Assembly (NCBI GenBank): GCA_032249695.1
Contig: JAVVHE010000009.1
Location: 42,462-106,461, forward strand
Direction: 5' to 3'
Length of the DNA: 64,000 nt
Source of the DNA: JAVVHE01 sp032249695
Lineage (GTDB): Bacteria; Pseudomonadota; Alphaproteobacteria; Sphingomonadales; Sphingomonadaceae
Every line of letters starts with the position of its first letter. Position 1 is the first letter of the stretch. The notes beneath the pieces are model-generated. The model made no database searches and had not been told where the DNA came from. It saw only the letters and a list, made by a program, of their open reading frames with translations. This document shows, piece after piece, positions 24,958 through 33,730 of the stretch. The position numbers and the translations under genes are program-made.

Positions 24958-25650
24958 ATGCGCTTGCTCATCCCATTGGCAATTGTCATCGCAGCGCCTG
25001 CCATGGCCCAGCCGCTGCCCCCGCCGGCGCCGACCGTCGAGTTTCCCGTCACCGCGATCGTGGAGCGCGCGCCCGACCGCGCCGACTTTACCGCGGGCGT
25101 GGTGACGCAGGCTTCGACCGCAGCGGCTGCCAGCCGCGACAATGCGCAGCGCATGGCGAAGGTCGTCGCTGCCATTCGCGCGGCGGGGGTGCCAGACCGC
25201 GACGTGCAGACTGCTGGCATCAACCTGTCGCCTCAATATGACTATGTTCCCAACCGCCCGCCGCGGCTGACCGGCTATCAGGCATCGAATACCGTCCGCA
25301 TCCGACTGCGCGAGCTCGACCGAGCGGGCGCGGTGCTCGACAGCCTGATCGCTACCGGCGCCAACCAGGTGAACGGGCCCGACTTCGGGCTGCAGGACGA
25401 GGATGCAGCGCTCGACGATGCGCGGCGCGACGCGGTCGCCAAGGCCAAGCTGCGCGCCGACCTCTATGCCCGGGCGCTGGGCCACCGCTCCGCGCGCATC
25501 CAGACGGTGAGCGAGGGCGCGAGCATCGAGCCGGTGCGCCCGATGCCGATGGCGCGCATGCTCGCGAAGAGCGAAGACGCATCGACCCCCGTGCAGCCCG
25601 GCCGACTGACGCTGTCGGTGACGCTACAGATCCGCGCCGAGCTCGACTGA
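24958..25650 (+). CDS. SIMPL domain (DUF541) periplasmic protein
   Basis: A 230-residue protein with a signal peptide (MRLLIPLAIVIAAPAMA, cut before QPLPPP) and one SIMPL/DUF541 domain. Recognisable parts are VTAIVERAPDRADFTAGVV, GVPDRDVQTAGINLSPQYDY, and LDDARRDAVAKAKLRADLYARALG. The family is periplasmic and linked to oxidative stress or to protein interaction, but a biochemical activity is not settled. It is 44 bases upstream of lptF, so possibly co-transcribed. Confidence 0.9.
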   Translation: MRLLIPLAIVIAAPAMAQPLPPPAPTVEFPVTAIVERAPDRADFTAGVVTQASTAAAASRDNAQRMAKVVAAIRAAGVPDRDVQTAGINLSPQYDYVPNRPPRLTGYQASNTVRIRLRELDRAGAVLDSLIATGANQVNGPDFGLQDEDAALDDARRDAVAKAKLRADLYARALGHRSARIQTVSEGASIEPVRPMPMARMLAKSEDASTPVQPGRLTLSVTLQIRAELD

Positions 25651-25694
25651 CCTTGCGGACTGGCGCGCCCGCGCCCACTAGCCTCCCCGCCCGC

Positions 25695-26909
25695 ATGCTG
25701 AAGCTCACCCGGTTCGATCGCTATATCGCGCGCCGCATCATCGTGCCGCTGGTCGGCACGGTCGCGGTCGCGGCGATGCTGCTGGTGCTCGATCGGATGC
25801 TGCGGCTGTTCGATTTCGTCGTGCGTGAAGGCGGGCCGGTGTGGGTGGTGTGGCGGCTGCTGGGCAACCTGCTGCCAGAATATCTGGGTCTGGGCGTACC
25901 GATCGGGCTGCTGCTGGGCATTCTGCTGGCGTTCAGGAAGCTCGCGATCAACAGCGAGCTCGATGCGCTGCGGGCAGCGGGCATCAGCTATGACCGGATG
26001 CTGCGCGTGCCCTACATGTTCGCTGCGTTGATGGCGTTCATCAACCTGCTGATCGTCGGCTATATCCAGCCCGTCGCGCGCTACAGCTACGAGCAGCTCC
26101 GTTATGAACTGCGATCGGGCGCGCTGGGTGCATCGGTGAAGGTCGGCGAATTCGCGCAATTGGGGCCGCGCACGACGCTGCGGGTGGAGCGGGCCGAGGA
26201 TAACGGGCGCGAGCTTTACGGCATCTTCGTCCGCGCCGAGCCGAAATCGGGCGGTGCGATCACGATCACCGCGGCGCGCGGCGCGTTTCTTGCGACCGAC
26301 GATCCCGATACGATCCAGCTGCGCCTGCGCGAGGGCAGTCTGGTGCAGGAAAACCCGCGCTACTCGGCGCCGCGCGTGCTGACCTTCCAGGAGCACAGCC
26401 TGCCGATCAGCCTGCCCAAGATGGAAGGCTTCCGCGCGCGCGGCCAGCGCGAGCTGGAACTGACGCTGCCCGAGCTGGTCCGCACCGGCGGGGACCGAGC
26501 GACTCCGGCTGCATTCCGTGTGGAAACGATTGCGGCCACCCAGCGGCGGATCATCCAGGTGGTGGTGATGGCGGTGCTGCCGCTGCTCGCCGTCGCGCTC
26601 GCGGTGCCGCCGAAGCGATCCTCGTCGGGGCTGGGCATCATGCTCGGCATCGTGATGCTCGTCGGTTTTCACAAGGTCAGCGAATATACCGAGCGCGTGG
26701 GCGGCGCGGGGCGGCTCGATCCGGTGTGGGGGCAATGGGTTCCGTTCTTGCTGTTCTGTGCGCTGTGCGTGTGGATGTACCGGACGCTCGCCTACAAGCC
26801 CGGCGGCCAACCTTTGGGCGCGGTTGAACGCTGGCTGGAGCGCGCGCAGAAACGCGCGGCTGCGCTGATCCCGCGGCCCGCGCCCGCCGACGCACCGGTG
26901 GCGGCATGA
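25695..26909 (+). CDS. lptF: LPS export ABC transporter permease LptF
   Basis: A 404-residue YjgP/YjgQ-family permease. LptF and LptG form the inner-membrane part of the LptB2FG complex that pulls lipopolysaccharide out of the inner membrane. There are three transmembrane helices in the first 130 residues, a periplasmic beta-jellyroll (about residues 130-290), and three helices after. Family segments include FDRYIARRIIVPLVGTV and LDALRAAGISYDRMLRV. The ATG at 25695 is preferred; an in-frame TTG at 25653 adds an unlikely leader. It overlaps lptG by four bases. Confidence 0.93.
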   Translation: MLKLTRFDRYIARRIIVPLVGTVAVAAMLLVLDRMLRLFDFVVREGGPVWVVWRLLGNLLPEYLGLGVPIGLLLGILLAFRKLAINSELDALRAAGISYDRMLRVPYMFAALMAFINLLIVGYIQPVARYSYEQLRYELRSGALGASVKVGEFAQLGPRTTLRVERAEDNGRELYGIFVRAEPKSGGAITITAARGAFLATDDPDTIQLRLREGSLVQENPRYSAPRVLTFQEHSLPISLPKMEGFRARGQRELELTLPELVRTGGDRATPAAFRVETIAATQRRIIQVVVMAVLPLLAVALAVPPKRSSSGLGIMLGIVMLVGFHKVSEYTERVGGAGRLDPVWGQWVPFLLFCALCVWMYRTLAYKPGGQPLGAVERWLERAQKRAAALIPRPAPADAPVAA

Positions 26910-28009
26910 ACATCTTCGGCGGCTGGCTGCCCTCGCGCATCATCGCGCGCTATGTCGGGCGCCGCTTCGCCTCGCGCACCGCTGCGGTGCTGTTCGGCCT
27001 GGTGCTCATCCTGCTGGTGCTCGATCTGATCGGTGAATCGGGCCGGATCCTCGCGGTGCCGGGCAATAGCGGTGATGATGTCCTGCGCTATACGTGGCTG
27101 CGCCTGCCGCAGCTGATCGCGCAGTTTCTGCCATTTTCGGTGCTGCTGGCAACACTGCTGACGTTGTCGGAGCTGAACGCCGCGTCCGAGATCACGATCT
27201 TCAAGGGCGCGGGTATCAGCGCGCATCAGATCCTGATGCCGCTGTTTGCGGTGGGCGCCGTGGTCGCGGTGCTGAGCTTTACGTTCAACGAGCTGGTGCT
27301 GACGCACACCAACTCCAAGCTCGTCGAATGGAAGGCGCGCGACTACGCCGACTATAACAAGGCCGATCCTGCGCCGCGCGAGGTCTGGGCGCGCGATGGC
27401 GAGAACCTGGCGCACGCCGCGCGCATCGACGGGCGTGACGCGAAAGCGGTGCTGACCGACCTGGTGTTCTATGACCGCAAGCCCGATGGCGCCTTGGAAG
27501 CGATCGTCCGCGCCCCGCACGCGCGGAAGGTGGCGCGCGGCTGGGAGCTGGAGCGGCCCTCGCGCTTTGACGTCGCCACGGGCCGGATCGCGTCATCGTC
27601 CGAATGGCTGTGGCGCACCGATGTGCAGCCGCGCCAGTTCATGACGCGCGATCCCGATCCCGATTCGGTGCCGTTCTGGCGCATGCCCGCCGCAATCGCT
27701 GCGGTCGAGACCGCCGGCCGGCCGACTGCGAGCCTGTGGGCGCACACCTACCACAAGCTTTCGCAACCGCTGTCGGCGCTGCTGATGCCGCTGCTGGGGG
27801 CGGTTGCAGGCTTCGGCCTGGCGCGCAGCGGGCGGCTGTTCATCCGCGCGGTGATCGGCATGGTCTTGGGCTTCAGCTTCTTCGTGGCCGACAATTTCAT
27901 GCTGGCGATGGGCAGCTTCAATGCCGTCCCGCCGATCGTCGCCGCCTGGTCGCCGCTGGTGCTGTTTTTCCTGATCGGCGAAAGCGTGCTCTTGCGGACC
28001 GAGGAGTGA
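26906..28009 (+). CDS. lptG: LPS export ABC transporter permease LptG
   Basis: A 367-residue partner of LptF with the same six-helix plus periplasmic jellyroll layout. SRIIARYVGRRFASRTAAVLFGLVLILLVLD is the first helix, ITIFKGAGISAHQILMPL the coupling region, and YHKLSQPLSALLMPLLGAVAGFGLARSGR the start of the last bundle. The ATG overlaps the lptF stop (ATGA), so the pair is translationally coupled. The ATPase gene lptB is not in this window. Confidence 0.93.
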   Translation: MNIFGGWLPSRIIARYVGRRFASRTAAVLFGLVLILLVLDLIGESGRILAVPGNSGDDVLRYTWLRLPQLIAQFLPFSVLLATLLTLSELNAASEITIFKGAGISAHQILMPLFAVGAVVAVLSFTFNELVLTHTNSKLVEWKARDYADYNKADPAPREVWARDGENLAHAARIDGRDAKAVLTDLVFYDRKPDGALEAIVRAPHARKVARGWELERPSRFDVATGRIASSSEWLWRTDVQPRQFMTRDPDPDSVPFWRMPAAIAAVETAGRPTASLWAHTYHKLSQPLSALLMPLLGAVAGFGLARSGRLFIRAVIGMVLGFSFFVADNFMLAMGSFNAVPPIVAAWSPLVLFFLIGESVLLRTEE

Positions 28010-28015
28010 GCCGGA

Positions 28016-28540
28016 TCATGCTGGAGTGACGAGAGCGGGGGGTGCCAGGGCTGCGATGGCAGCCACCACGCGCCCCGCCCGCGGCAGCCCCGCATCCCCG
28101 CGCGCCAGCAGCCGCTCCGGCTCATACTCGCCGGGCAAAGCCCAGCCACCGGTCTGCGCAGCCGAGAAGCCGAAGCGGCCATAATAGGCCTCGTCGCCGA
28201 TCAGCACGATCGGCTCGTCGGCCGCAGCGCAGACCGCCTCGACCAGCGCGATCCCGAAGCCCTGACCGCGGAGCGACGGCTCGACCGCGAGCGGCCCCAG
28301 CAGCACGAGCGGCTTCGGAGCCGAGCCGTCCGCCGGCGCCAGCCAGACGCGCCAGCATTCGACGCTGGCGCACAGCGGTCCGCACTCGCCCGATGTGACG
28401 AAGCACAGCTCTGGCAGCCGCACGGCGTCGCGGCGCAGGATCGATGCGGCCCGCCGTTCGCGACCCGAACCAAAGCTGCGGGCGATCAGGCCGTCGATCG
28501 CCGGGCGGTCATTCGGGTTCGGGTGGCGGATCAGCGGCAC
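28016..28540 (-). CDS. GNAT family N-acetyltransferase
   Basis: A 174-residue acetyltransferase of the GNAT fold, using acetyl-CoA. The acetyl-CoA-binding motif A is LGPLAVEPSLRGQGFGIALVEAV, followed by IVLIGDEAYYGRFGFSAAQ, typical for the YhbS-like group that acts on small molecules or protein side chains. Substrate unknown. Its start overlaps the 3' end of the upstream acyltransferase-like gene by 32 bases on the same strand, which implies coupled expression. It is convergent with lptG. Confidence 0.9.
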   Translation of the reverse strand: MPLIRHPNPNDRPAIDGLIARSFGSGRERRAASILRRDAVRLPELCFVTSGECGPLCASVECWRVWLAPADGSAPKPLVLLGPLAVEPSLRGQGFGIALVEAVCAAADEPIVLIGDEAYYGRFGFSAAQTGGWALPGEYEPERLLARGDAGLPRAGRVVAAIAALAPPALVTPA

Positions 28541-29681
28541 GGCGGAACGGTCCCATTTCGGTCAAGGCGTCGATCTCGGCCGCGACGGCGGCGCGCTCAC
28601 GCTCCAGATAGTCGGCGAGCGCCGCACGAAAACGCAGATCGGGCACAAAATGCGCCGATACCGTCGGCACGGGCAGATAGCCGCGCGCCAGCTTGTGCTC
28701 GCCCTGCGCGCCCGCCTCCACTCGCTTCAGCCCGTGGGCGACGGCCCAGTCGATGGCCTGGTAATAGCATAACTCGAAATGCAGGAACGGCACATCCTCC
28801 GCACAGCCCCAGTTGCGGCCATAAAGTGCGTCAGCACCAATGAAGTTGAGCGCGCCCGCGATCGGCCGGGAGCCGCGATAGGCCATGATGAGCAGAGTGC
28901 GATCGGCCATAAGTTCGCCGACCAGGCTGAAAAACTTGCGCGTCAGATACGGGCGGCCCCACTTGCGGCTGCCGGTGTCCTGGTAGAATACCCAGAACGC
29001 GTCCCACGCCGCCTCGGTAAGATCGCCGCCCGTCAGCAGCTTGACCGTCAGCCCGCCAGCCAGCGCCGCCTCGCGCTCCTTGCGGATCGCCTTGCGCTTG
29101 CGGCTGGCTAGCGCTGCCAGGAAATCGTCGAAGCTGCTGTAGCCGTCGTTGGTCCAGTGGAATTGCTGGTCCTCGCGGATCAGCCAACCGGCGCTTTCGA
29201 ACGCCCAGCGCTGGGCCGGATCGATGAAGGTGGCGTGCGCCGAGGACAGTCCGAACTGGCGGGTCAGCGTTTCGCCCGCTTGGGTGAGCGCGGGCGCCAG
29301 CGCGGGATCGCGCAGCAGCAGGCGCGGGCCAGAGGCGGGGGTGAAAGGGACACTGATCTGGTATTTCGGGTAGTAGCTGCCGCCCATCCGCTCGTAGGCG
29401 TGGGCCCAGGCGTGATCGAACACATACTCGCCCATGCTGTGTGATTTGAGGTAGCCCGGCAGGATCGCCGTCGCGCGCCCGTCGGCGCCGTCGATCACCA
29501 AATGACGCGGCGCCCAGCCGGTTTTGGCGGTCGCCGACCCCGATTCCTCCAGCGCGCGGATGAAGGCGTGTGTGGTGAACGGGTTGTCCTTGCCCGCGCA
29601 CGCATCCCACTCGGCCGTGGACAGCTCGGCCGCGCCGCTGAGGATGCGCGCGGTGACGGTGGAGCAATCGCGGTCGGCCAT
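28509..29681 (-). CDS. GNAT-fold peptidogalycan biosynthesis/DUF482-type protein
   Basis: A 390-residue protein of the DUF482/BioF2-like family (FemAB-related, double GNAT fold). Recognisable parts are NPFTTHAFIRALEESGSA near the start, YYPKYQISVPFTPASGPRLL, FLAALASRKRKAIRKERE, and FHFELCYYQAIDWAVAHGLKRVEAGAQGEHKLARGY, which is the family's most conserved stretch. Members are presumed N-acyl- or aminoacyl-transferases, but a reaction is not proven. It overlaps the following GNAT gene. Confidence 0.88.
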   Translation of the reverse strand: MADRDCSTVTARILSGAAELSTAEWDACAGKDNPFTTHAFIRALEESGSATAKTGWAPRHLVIDGADGRATAILPGYLKSHSMGEYVFDHAWAHAYERMGGSYYPKYQISVPFTPASGPRLLLRDPALAPALTQAGETLTRQFGLSSAHATFIDPAQRWAFESAGWLIREDQQFHWTNDGYSSFDDFLAALASRKRKAIRKEREAALAGGLTVKLLTGGDLTEAAWDAFWVFYQDTGSRKWGRPYLTRKFFSLVGELMADRTLLIMAYRGSRPIAGALNFIGADALYGRNWGCAEDVPFLHFELCYYQAIDWAVAHGLKRVEAGAQGEHKLARGYLPVPTVSAHFVPDLRFRAALADYLERERAAVAAEIDALTEMGPFRRAADPPPEPE

Positions 29682-29903
29682 GGCGCGAAGCTAGGGCAGC
29701 CGCCGCCTGCGCGCCATGCGCCGCGTGGTCGTCGTCGGCGCGTGCACGCTAGTCCGAACACCCTCAGCCCGAGCGGAGCGGGTGCTGCCGCCTCAGCACC
29801 GGCAGCTCCGGTCCGCGCTGGCGTAACGGGCAAGGGCAGTCGCTGCTCCGGCGTCACCGGCGCTCCGGGCGCCCCCCCCCGCAGGCGGGAAGGATCGCGC
29901 CGC

Positions 29904-30365
29904 TTACCCCCGGAGCGCGACGATTGCGTCGACCTCAACGGGCACACCCAGGGGCAGTTCGGCGACACCGACGGCGGAGCGGGCGTGGCGGCCTGCCTCG
30001 CCGAACACGCGAACCAGCAGGTCGCTCGCGCCGTTGCCGACCTTCGGCTGGTCGGTGAAGCCCGGCGCACTCGCCACGAACACGCCCAGCTTCACCACAC
30101 GCTCGACGCGCTCAAGCGCGCCAGCGGCGGCGATCTGCGCGACGATGCCTAAGGCGCACCGCTCTGCGACCGCCTGTCCGCGCTCCACGTCGAGCTCGGC
30201 GCCCAGCTTGCCGCGGATCAGGCTGCCGTCCTCGGCGAACGGAATCTGGCCCGCAATGTGCAGCAGCCCGCCATGCTCCACGAACGGCACATAGTTGGCA
30301 GCTGGCGGTGCGGCGTTGGGCAGTGTCAGCCCCAATTCGCGCAGGCGGTCGGCGATCATGGTCAT
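29904..30365 (-). CDS. RidA family protein
   Basis: A 153-residue YjgF/YER057c/UK114-type protein. RidA proteins hydrolyse reactive enamines and imines formed by PLP enzymes; this longer version belongs to the group starting IADRLRELGLTLPNAAPPAANYVPFVEHGGLLHIAGQIPF. The C-terminal GVAELPLGVPVEVDAIVALRG contains the trimer-forming strand, although the catalytic Arg of archetypal RidA is not obvious, so the activity may differ. The 222-base stretch downstream is very GC-rich and contains a run of nine C (29872-29880). Confidence 0.9.
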   Translation of the reverse strand: MTMIADRLRELGLTLPNAAPPAANYVPFVEHGGLLHIAGQIPFAEDGSLIRGKLGAELDVERGQAVAERCALGIVAQIAAAGALERVERVVKLGVFVASAPGFTDQPKVGNGASDLLVRVFGEAGRHARSAVGVAELPLGVPVEVDAIVALRG

Positions 30366-30424
30366 GGTCGGTCCCCGTTTGGTGAGCGCCCGAGCTGTGG
30401 GGCGGCCGCCCGCGGCGGGTCAAG

Positions 30425-30709
30425 CTACTCGGCGCTGGCGCCCTCGATCGTCAGCCGCGCCTCGCTGATGTCGCGCGGCGCCACCTCCAGGGCGGCGGCG
30501 CATGCCATCAGATCGGGCTCATGCTGTTCGAGGAAAGCGAGCGTCGCCGCCAGCAGCTGCGGATCGCCGACGCGCCCGCGCAGCGTCGCTGCATCGAGAC
30601 CGGTCAGATCGAGCAGCCTCGGCCGCAGCCGATCATTGCCGACCACAAACGTCAACGCGCGGAGCGCAAGCGTCTCCGCTTCCTTCCGGTTGTCGCGGGT
30701 GCCGACCAT
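30425..30709 (-). CDS. DUF3572 family protein
   Basis: A 94-residue, mostly helical, acidic protein with the pattern EAETLALRALTFVVGNDRLRPRLLDLTGLD and a C-terminal FLEQHEPDLMACAAALEVAP, matching the alphaproteobacterial DUF3572 family, whose function is unknown. The ATG at 30709 is preferred over an upstream ATG at 30754, which would run close to rpmG. It lies between rpmG and ridA on the same strand. Confidence 0.85.
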   Translation of the reverse strand: MVGTRDNRKEAETLALRALTFVVGNDRLRPRLLDLTGLDAATLRGRVGDPQLLAATLAFLEQHEPDLMACAAALEVAPRDISEARLTIEGASAE

Positions 30710-30775
30710 GTCACCCAAGTGTAACGCGTGCTCCGCGTCGGTGGAAGGGGGCAAGGGCGCGGGATCGCCGCAGCG

Positions 30776-30943
30776 TTATTTGATCTTGGCTTCCTTGAAT
30801 TCCACGTGCTTCCGCGCGACCGGATCGTACTTCTTAAACGTCAGCTTTTCCGCGAGGTTACGCGGATTTTTTTTGGTGACGTAGAAGTAACCGGTGTCCG
30901 CCGTGCTGACGAGGCGGATCTTGATGGTGGTCGGCTTGGCCAT
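30776..30943 (-). CDS. rpmG: Ribosomal protein bL33
   Basis: A 55-residue basic large-subunit protein read from ATG at 30943 to TAA at 30776, starting MAKPTTIKIRLVSTADTGYF and continuing with the conserved TKKNPRNLAEKLTFKKYDPVARKHVEFKEAKIK. It lacks the zinc-binding cysteines, so it is the C- (zinc-free) form. The gene contains a run of eight A over its Lys-Lys-Asn codons, unusual in such GC-rich DNA. Confidence 0.97.
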   Translation of the reverse strand: MAKPTTIKIRLVSTADTGYFYVTKKNPRNLAEKLTFKKYDPVARKHVEFKEAKIK

Positions 30944-31315
30944 GGCAGTCTCTCGATCAACGCAAAAAGCGGCCCGGCAGGGGGCCGCTCAGTCCGATGT
31001 GTCACTGACGCATCGGCGCGCGGGCGTCAAGCGCCCGGGCGGGGCGAGAAGACGAGCCGGTGGGCAGGAAGCTTCAGGCCGCGCGTCAGCAGGCGGCACC
31101 CGTCCTCGTCGCACCGCACCAGCACCGCGTACGCCCGCGGGGACGTGCTCGGTAAACGGGCGGCCGTGCTCGGGCACATGCCCGCGCTGCGGCCGCCGCT
31201 TGGGCAAAGCGCTCCTTCGCATCGCGGATCGACAGCGAGATCGCTCGGCTCCCTTCGCCCGCCGGCAGTGGCGCCACCGTTGCGCCCCCGCCGCGCCCGC
31301 GCGACACTCGCGCGC
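30944..31315. other. Gap between rpmG and ilvD
   Basis: About 370 bases separating two divergently transcribed genes. The left part should contain the rpmG promoter and the right part the ilvD promoter. The only coding-like content is a short minus-strand frame listed separately (31027-31179). Confidence 0.5.
31027..31179 (-). CDS. Possible 50-residue small protein
   Basis: A short frame with very high third-position GC over its last ~30 codons and a protein-like sequence, YAVLVRCDEDGCRLLTRGLK, ending LPAHRLVFSPRPGA. There is no clear ribosome site at the ATG at 31179, and in-frame GTG codons further in are alternatives. No family is recognised; it could be the remnant of a longer gene. Confidence 0.25.
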   Translation of the reverse strand: MCPSTAARLPSTSPRAYAVLVRCDEDGCRLLTRGLKLPAHRLVFSPRPGA

Positions 31316-33025
31316 ATGGACAAGTCCCGCCTCCCATCCCGCCATGTCACGCTCGGTCCCGAGCGCGCACCGCAGCGCGCGTTTCTGCACGCGATGGGGT
31401 TGGACGACGCAGCGATCGCCAAGCCGCTCGTCGGAGTCGTCAGCTGCTGGAACGAGGCCGCGCCGTGCAACACCGCGCTCGACCGGCAGGCGAGGGCGGC
31501 CAAGCAGGGCGTGATCGCGGGCGGTGGCACGCCGCGCCAGTTCACCACCATCACCGTGACCGACGGGATCGCGATGGGGCACGAGGGGATGAAATCCTCC
31601 CTCGTCAGCCGCGAGGTCATCGCCGATTCGGTCGAGCTGACCGTGCGCGGCCACTGTTATGACGCGATCGTGGGCGTGGCGGGCTGTGACAAGAGCCTGC
31701 CGGGCCTGATGATGGCGATGCTGCGGCTGAACGTGCCGAGCGTCTTCCTCTATGGCGGCACGATCATGCCCGGCCGCTTCCAAGGCCGCGACGTGACGAT
31801 CGGGGATGTGTTCGAGGCGGTTGGCGGCCACGCGGCGGGAACGTGTCCGCTGGCCGAACTGATCGCGCTGGAGAAGGTCGCCTGCCCCGGCGACGGAGCG
31901 TGCGGCGGACAGTTCACCGCCAACACGATGGCGTGCGTGTCCGAAGCGATCGGCCTGGCGCTCCCCGGCTCGGCGGGGCCGCCAGCGGTGGTACTGGAGC
32001 GCGATCATTACTCGGTCGCCAGCGGCGCGGCGGTGATGCAGCTGCTGGAGCGCCAGCTCCGCCCGCGTGACATCTGCACGAGGCGAGCCTTCGAAAACGC
32101 CGCGCGCGTGGTGGCCGCCACCGGCGGCAGCACCAACGCCGCGCTGCACCTGCCCGCTATGGCGAGCGAGGCGGGCATCGAGCTGGACCTGTTCGACATC
32201 GGGCGTGTGTTCCGCGACACGCCGCTGATCGCCGACCTTAAGCCCGGCGGGCGATATGTCGCCAAGGATCTGTGGGAAGCGGGCGGGGTGCAGCTGGTGA
32301 TGAAGGCGCTGCTCGACGCCGGACTGCTGCATGGCGACTGCCTGACCGTCACCGGCCGGACGGTCGCGGAGAACCTGGCCGACGTGCAGTGGAACGAAGC
32401 CCAGGACGTGGTGCGCCGGGTCTGCTCGCCACTGTCGCCGACGGGTGGCGTGGTCGCCCTGCGCGGCAGCCTCGCGCCAGAGGGGGCGATCGTGAAGGTC
32501 GCCGGGCTGAGGCACACACGGCACACCGGCCCCGCGCGCGTATTCGAGTGCGAAGAGGACGCCTTAGCCGCGGTCTACGCGCGCGCATACGGGGAGGGCG
32601 ACGTGATCGTCATCCGTCACGAGGGGCCGAAGGGCGGCCCGGGCATGCGCGAGATGCTGCAGACGACCGCTGCGATCTACGGCCAGGGAATGGGCGAAGC
32701 GGTCGCGCTGGTGACCGACGGCCGCTTCAGCGGCGCGACGCGCGGCCTGTGCGTCGGCCATGTCTGCCCCGAGGCAGCCGATGGTGGCCCGCTCGCACTG
32801 GTGCGCGACGGCGACCTGATCGCCATCGATGCTGAAGCGGGCACGATCGACCTGCTCGTCGAAGCGGCCGAGCTGGAGCGCCGCCGCGCGGCGTGGGTGG
32901 CCCCGCCCGCGCATTTCGGCAGCGGCGCGCTCTGGCGCTACGCACAGACCGTCGGCCCGGCGCGCTGGGGAGCGATCACGCATCCGGGGGCGCGGGCGGA
33001 GGTGCGGGTCTATGCCGATATCTGA
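31316..33025 (+). CDS. ilvD: Dihydroxy-acid dehydratase (IlvD/Edd family)
   Basis: A 569-residue iron-sulfur dehydratase that makes 2-keto acids from 2,3-dihydroxy acids in isoleucine and valine synthesis. The family cysteines are in EAAPCNTAL, GVAGCDKSLPG and GDGACGGQFTANTMAC, and the late GPKGGPGMREML and DGRFSGATRG motifs are clear. Edd or a sugar-acid dehydratase is a less likely reading, because the length and the motifs match IlvD. An in-frame start far upstream (near 30728) would give a long spurious leader; the ATG at 31316 fits the family start (SRHVTLGPERAPQRAFLHAMGL). Confidence 0.93.
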   Translation: MDKSRLPSRHVTLGPERAPQRAFLHAMGLDDAAIAKPLVGVVSCWNEAAPCNTALDRQARAAKQGVIAGGGTPRQFTTITVTDGIAMGHEGMKSSLVSREVIADSVELTVRGHCYDAIVGVAGCDKSLPGLMMAMLRLNVPSVFLYGGTIMPGRFQGRDVTIGDVFEAVGGHAAGTCPLAELIALEKVACPGDGACGGQFTANTMACVSEAIGLALPGSAGPPAVVLERDHYSVASGAAVMQLLERQLRPRDICTRRAFENAARVVAATGGSTNAALHLPAMASEAGIELDLFDIGRVFRDTPLIADLKPGGRYVAKDLWEAGGVQLVMKALLDAGLLHGDCLTVTGRTVAENLADVQWNEAQDVVRRVCSPLSPTGGVVALRGSLAPEGAIVKVAGLRHTRHTGPARVFECEEDALAAVYARAYGEGDVIVIRHEGPKGGPGMREMLQTTAAIYGQGMGEAVALVTDGRFSGATRGLCVGHVCPEAADGGPLALVRDGDLIAIDAEAGTIDLLVEAAELERRRAAWVAPPAHFGSGALWRYAQTVGPARWGAITHPGARAEVRVYADI

Positions 33026-33090
33026 GCGCGCTCCCGCTCCCGCAGAGCACCGACGTCATGCTGAACCCGTGTCAGCATCGCGCCGCCCCG

Positions 33091-33122
33091 CGCGCCTCGG
33101 GCCCGCCCGCGCCCGAGGCGCG
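33091..33122. terminator. Stem-loop between convergent ilvD and lipoprotein gene
   Basis: A perfect 12-bp stem, CGCGCCTCGGGC with GCCCGAGGCGCG, around an 8-base loop, in the space between two convergent genes. No U-tract follows on either strand. Confidence 0.55.
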
Positions 33123-33193
33123 GGAGCGTGACCCTGAAACCGCGCATGGTGACGGTTGCGCGAGACGTGCGGGTCGATGCCCCGGCGCCCGCC

Positions 33194-33730
33194 TCAGCGC
33201 GGCGCAACCAGCGCCGACAGCCGCGCCATCGTCTCGGGGGAGGGTGCTGCGGCCGACTCCACCTTCATTGCAACCGCAGGTGCGGGGGCCGGCAATGGCG
33301 GCGTTGATCCAAGCAGCGCCCAGACCGGCTCGCCGCGCGAGTCGCGCGGGATGGTGGCGAGGAGCGGCGCGCGCGCACGTCCGTGGGGGCGGTAGGCGCG
33401 CGGCTGCATCGGTGAGCTTGGCGTATCGGCGATGATCCCGCCGGGTAGCGGCGCGCTGTTGGGCGGCTCGGCGAGCGCGACCGGCGGAGCGGCGGTGCCG
33501 CCCACCTGGCCCGGCGCAGCAGGCGCCACCGGCGGCGCCGGCGGCGCGCCGCTGCCGTAAGCGGCGGTGCGCCGGCGGGTGGGGGTCATCTCGTCCCAGA
33601 TCGGCTCGCCGCGGTTGTCGCGGGGCACGTCCCCGGTGATGCGCGCGCGGACGTTGCCGACGTAGAGCGGCGATGGCGCGCACGCGTGAAGGAGGAGCGC
33701 GGCTGCAACGCATGCTAGGGCGGACTTCAT
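33194..33730 (-). CDS. Small lipoprotein with a duplicated PRD(N/S)RGEP motif
   Basis: A 178-residue protein with a lipobox (LLLHAC, Cys17), so it is likely an outer- or inner-membrane-anchored lipoprotein. The mature chain has two copies of one motif: DVPRDNRGEPIWDEM at residues 34-48 and TIPRDSRGEPVWALL at 126-140, joined by ~75 residues of Pro/Ala/Gly-rich linker. No family is recognised. Its ATG overlaps the divergent nnr start within a single CATG, so both genes must share a compact regulatory region. Confidence 0.72.
   Translation of the reverse strand: MKSALACVAAALLLHACAPSPLYVGNVRARITGDVPRDNRGEPIWDEMTPTRRRTAAYGSGAPPAPPVAPAAPGQVGGTAAPPVALAEPPNSAPLPGGIIADTPSSPMQPRAYRPHGRARAPLLATIPRDSRGEPVWALLGSTPPLPAPAPAVAMKVESAAAPSPETMARLSALVAPR

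Noticed and set aside
29872..29880. Run of nine C as a possible phase-variation tract
   Set aside because: It lies in an intergenic stretch, outside any coding region or clear promoter, in GC-rich DNA.
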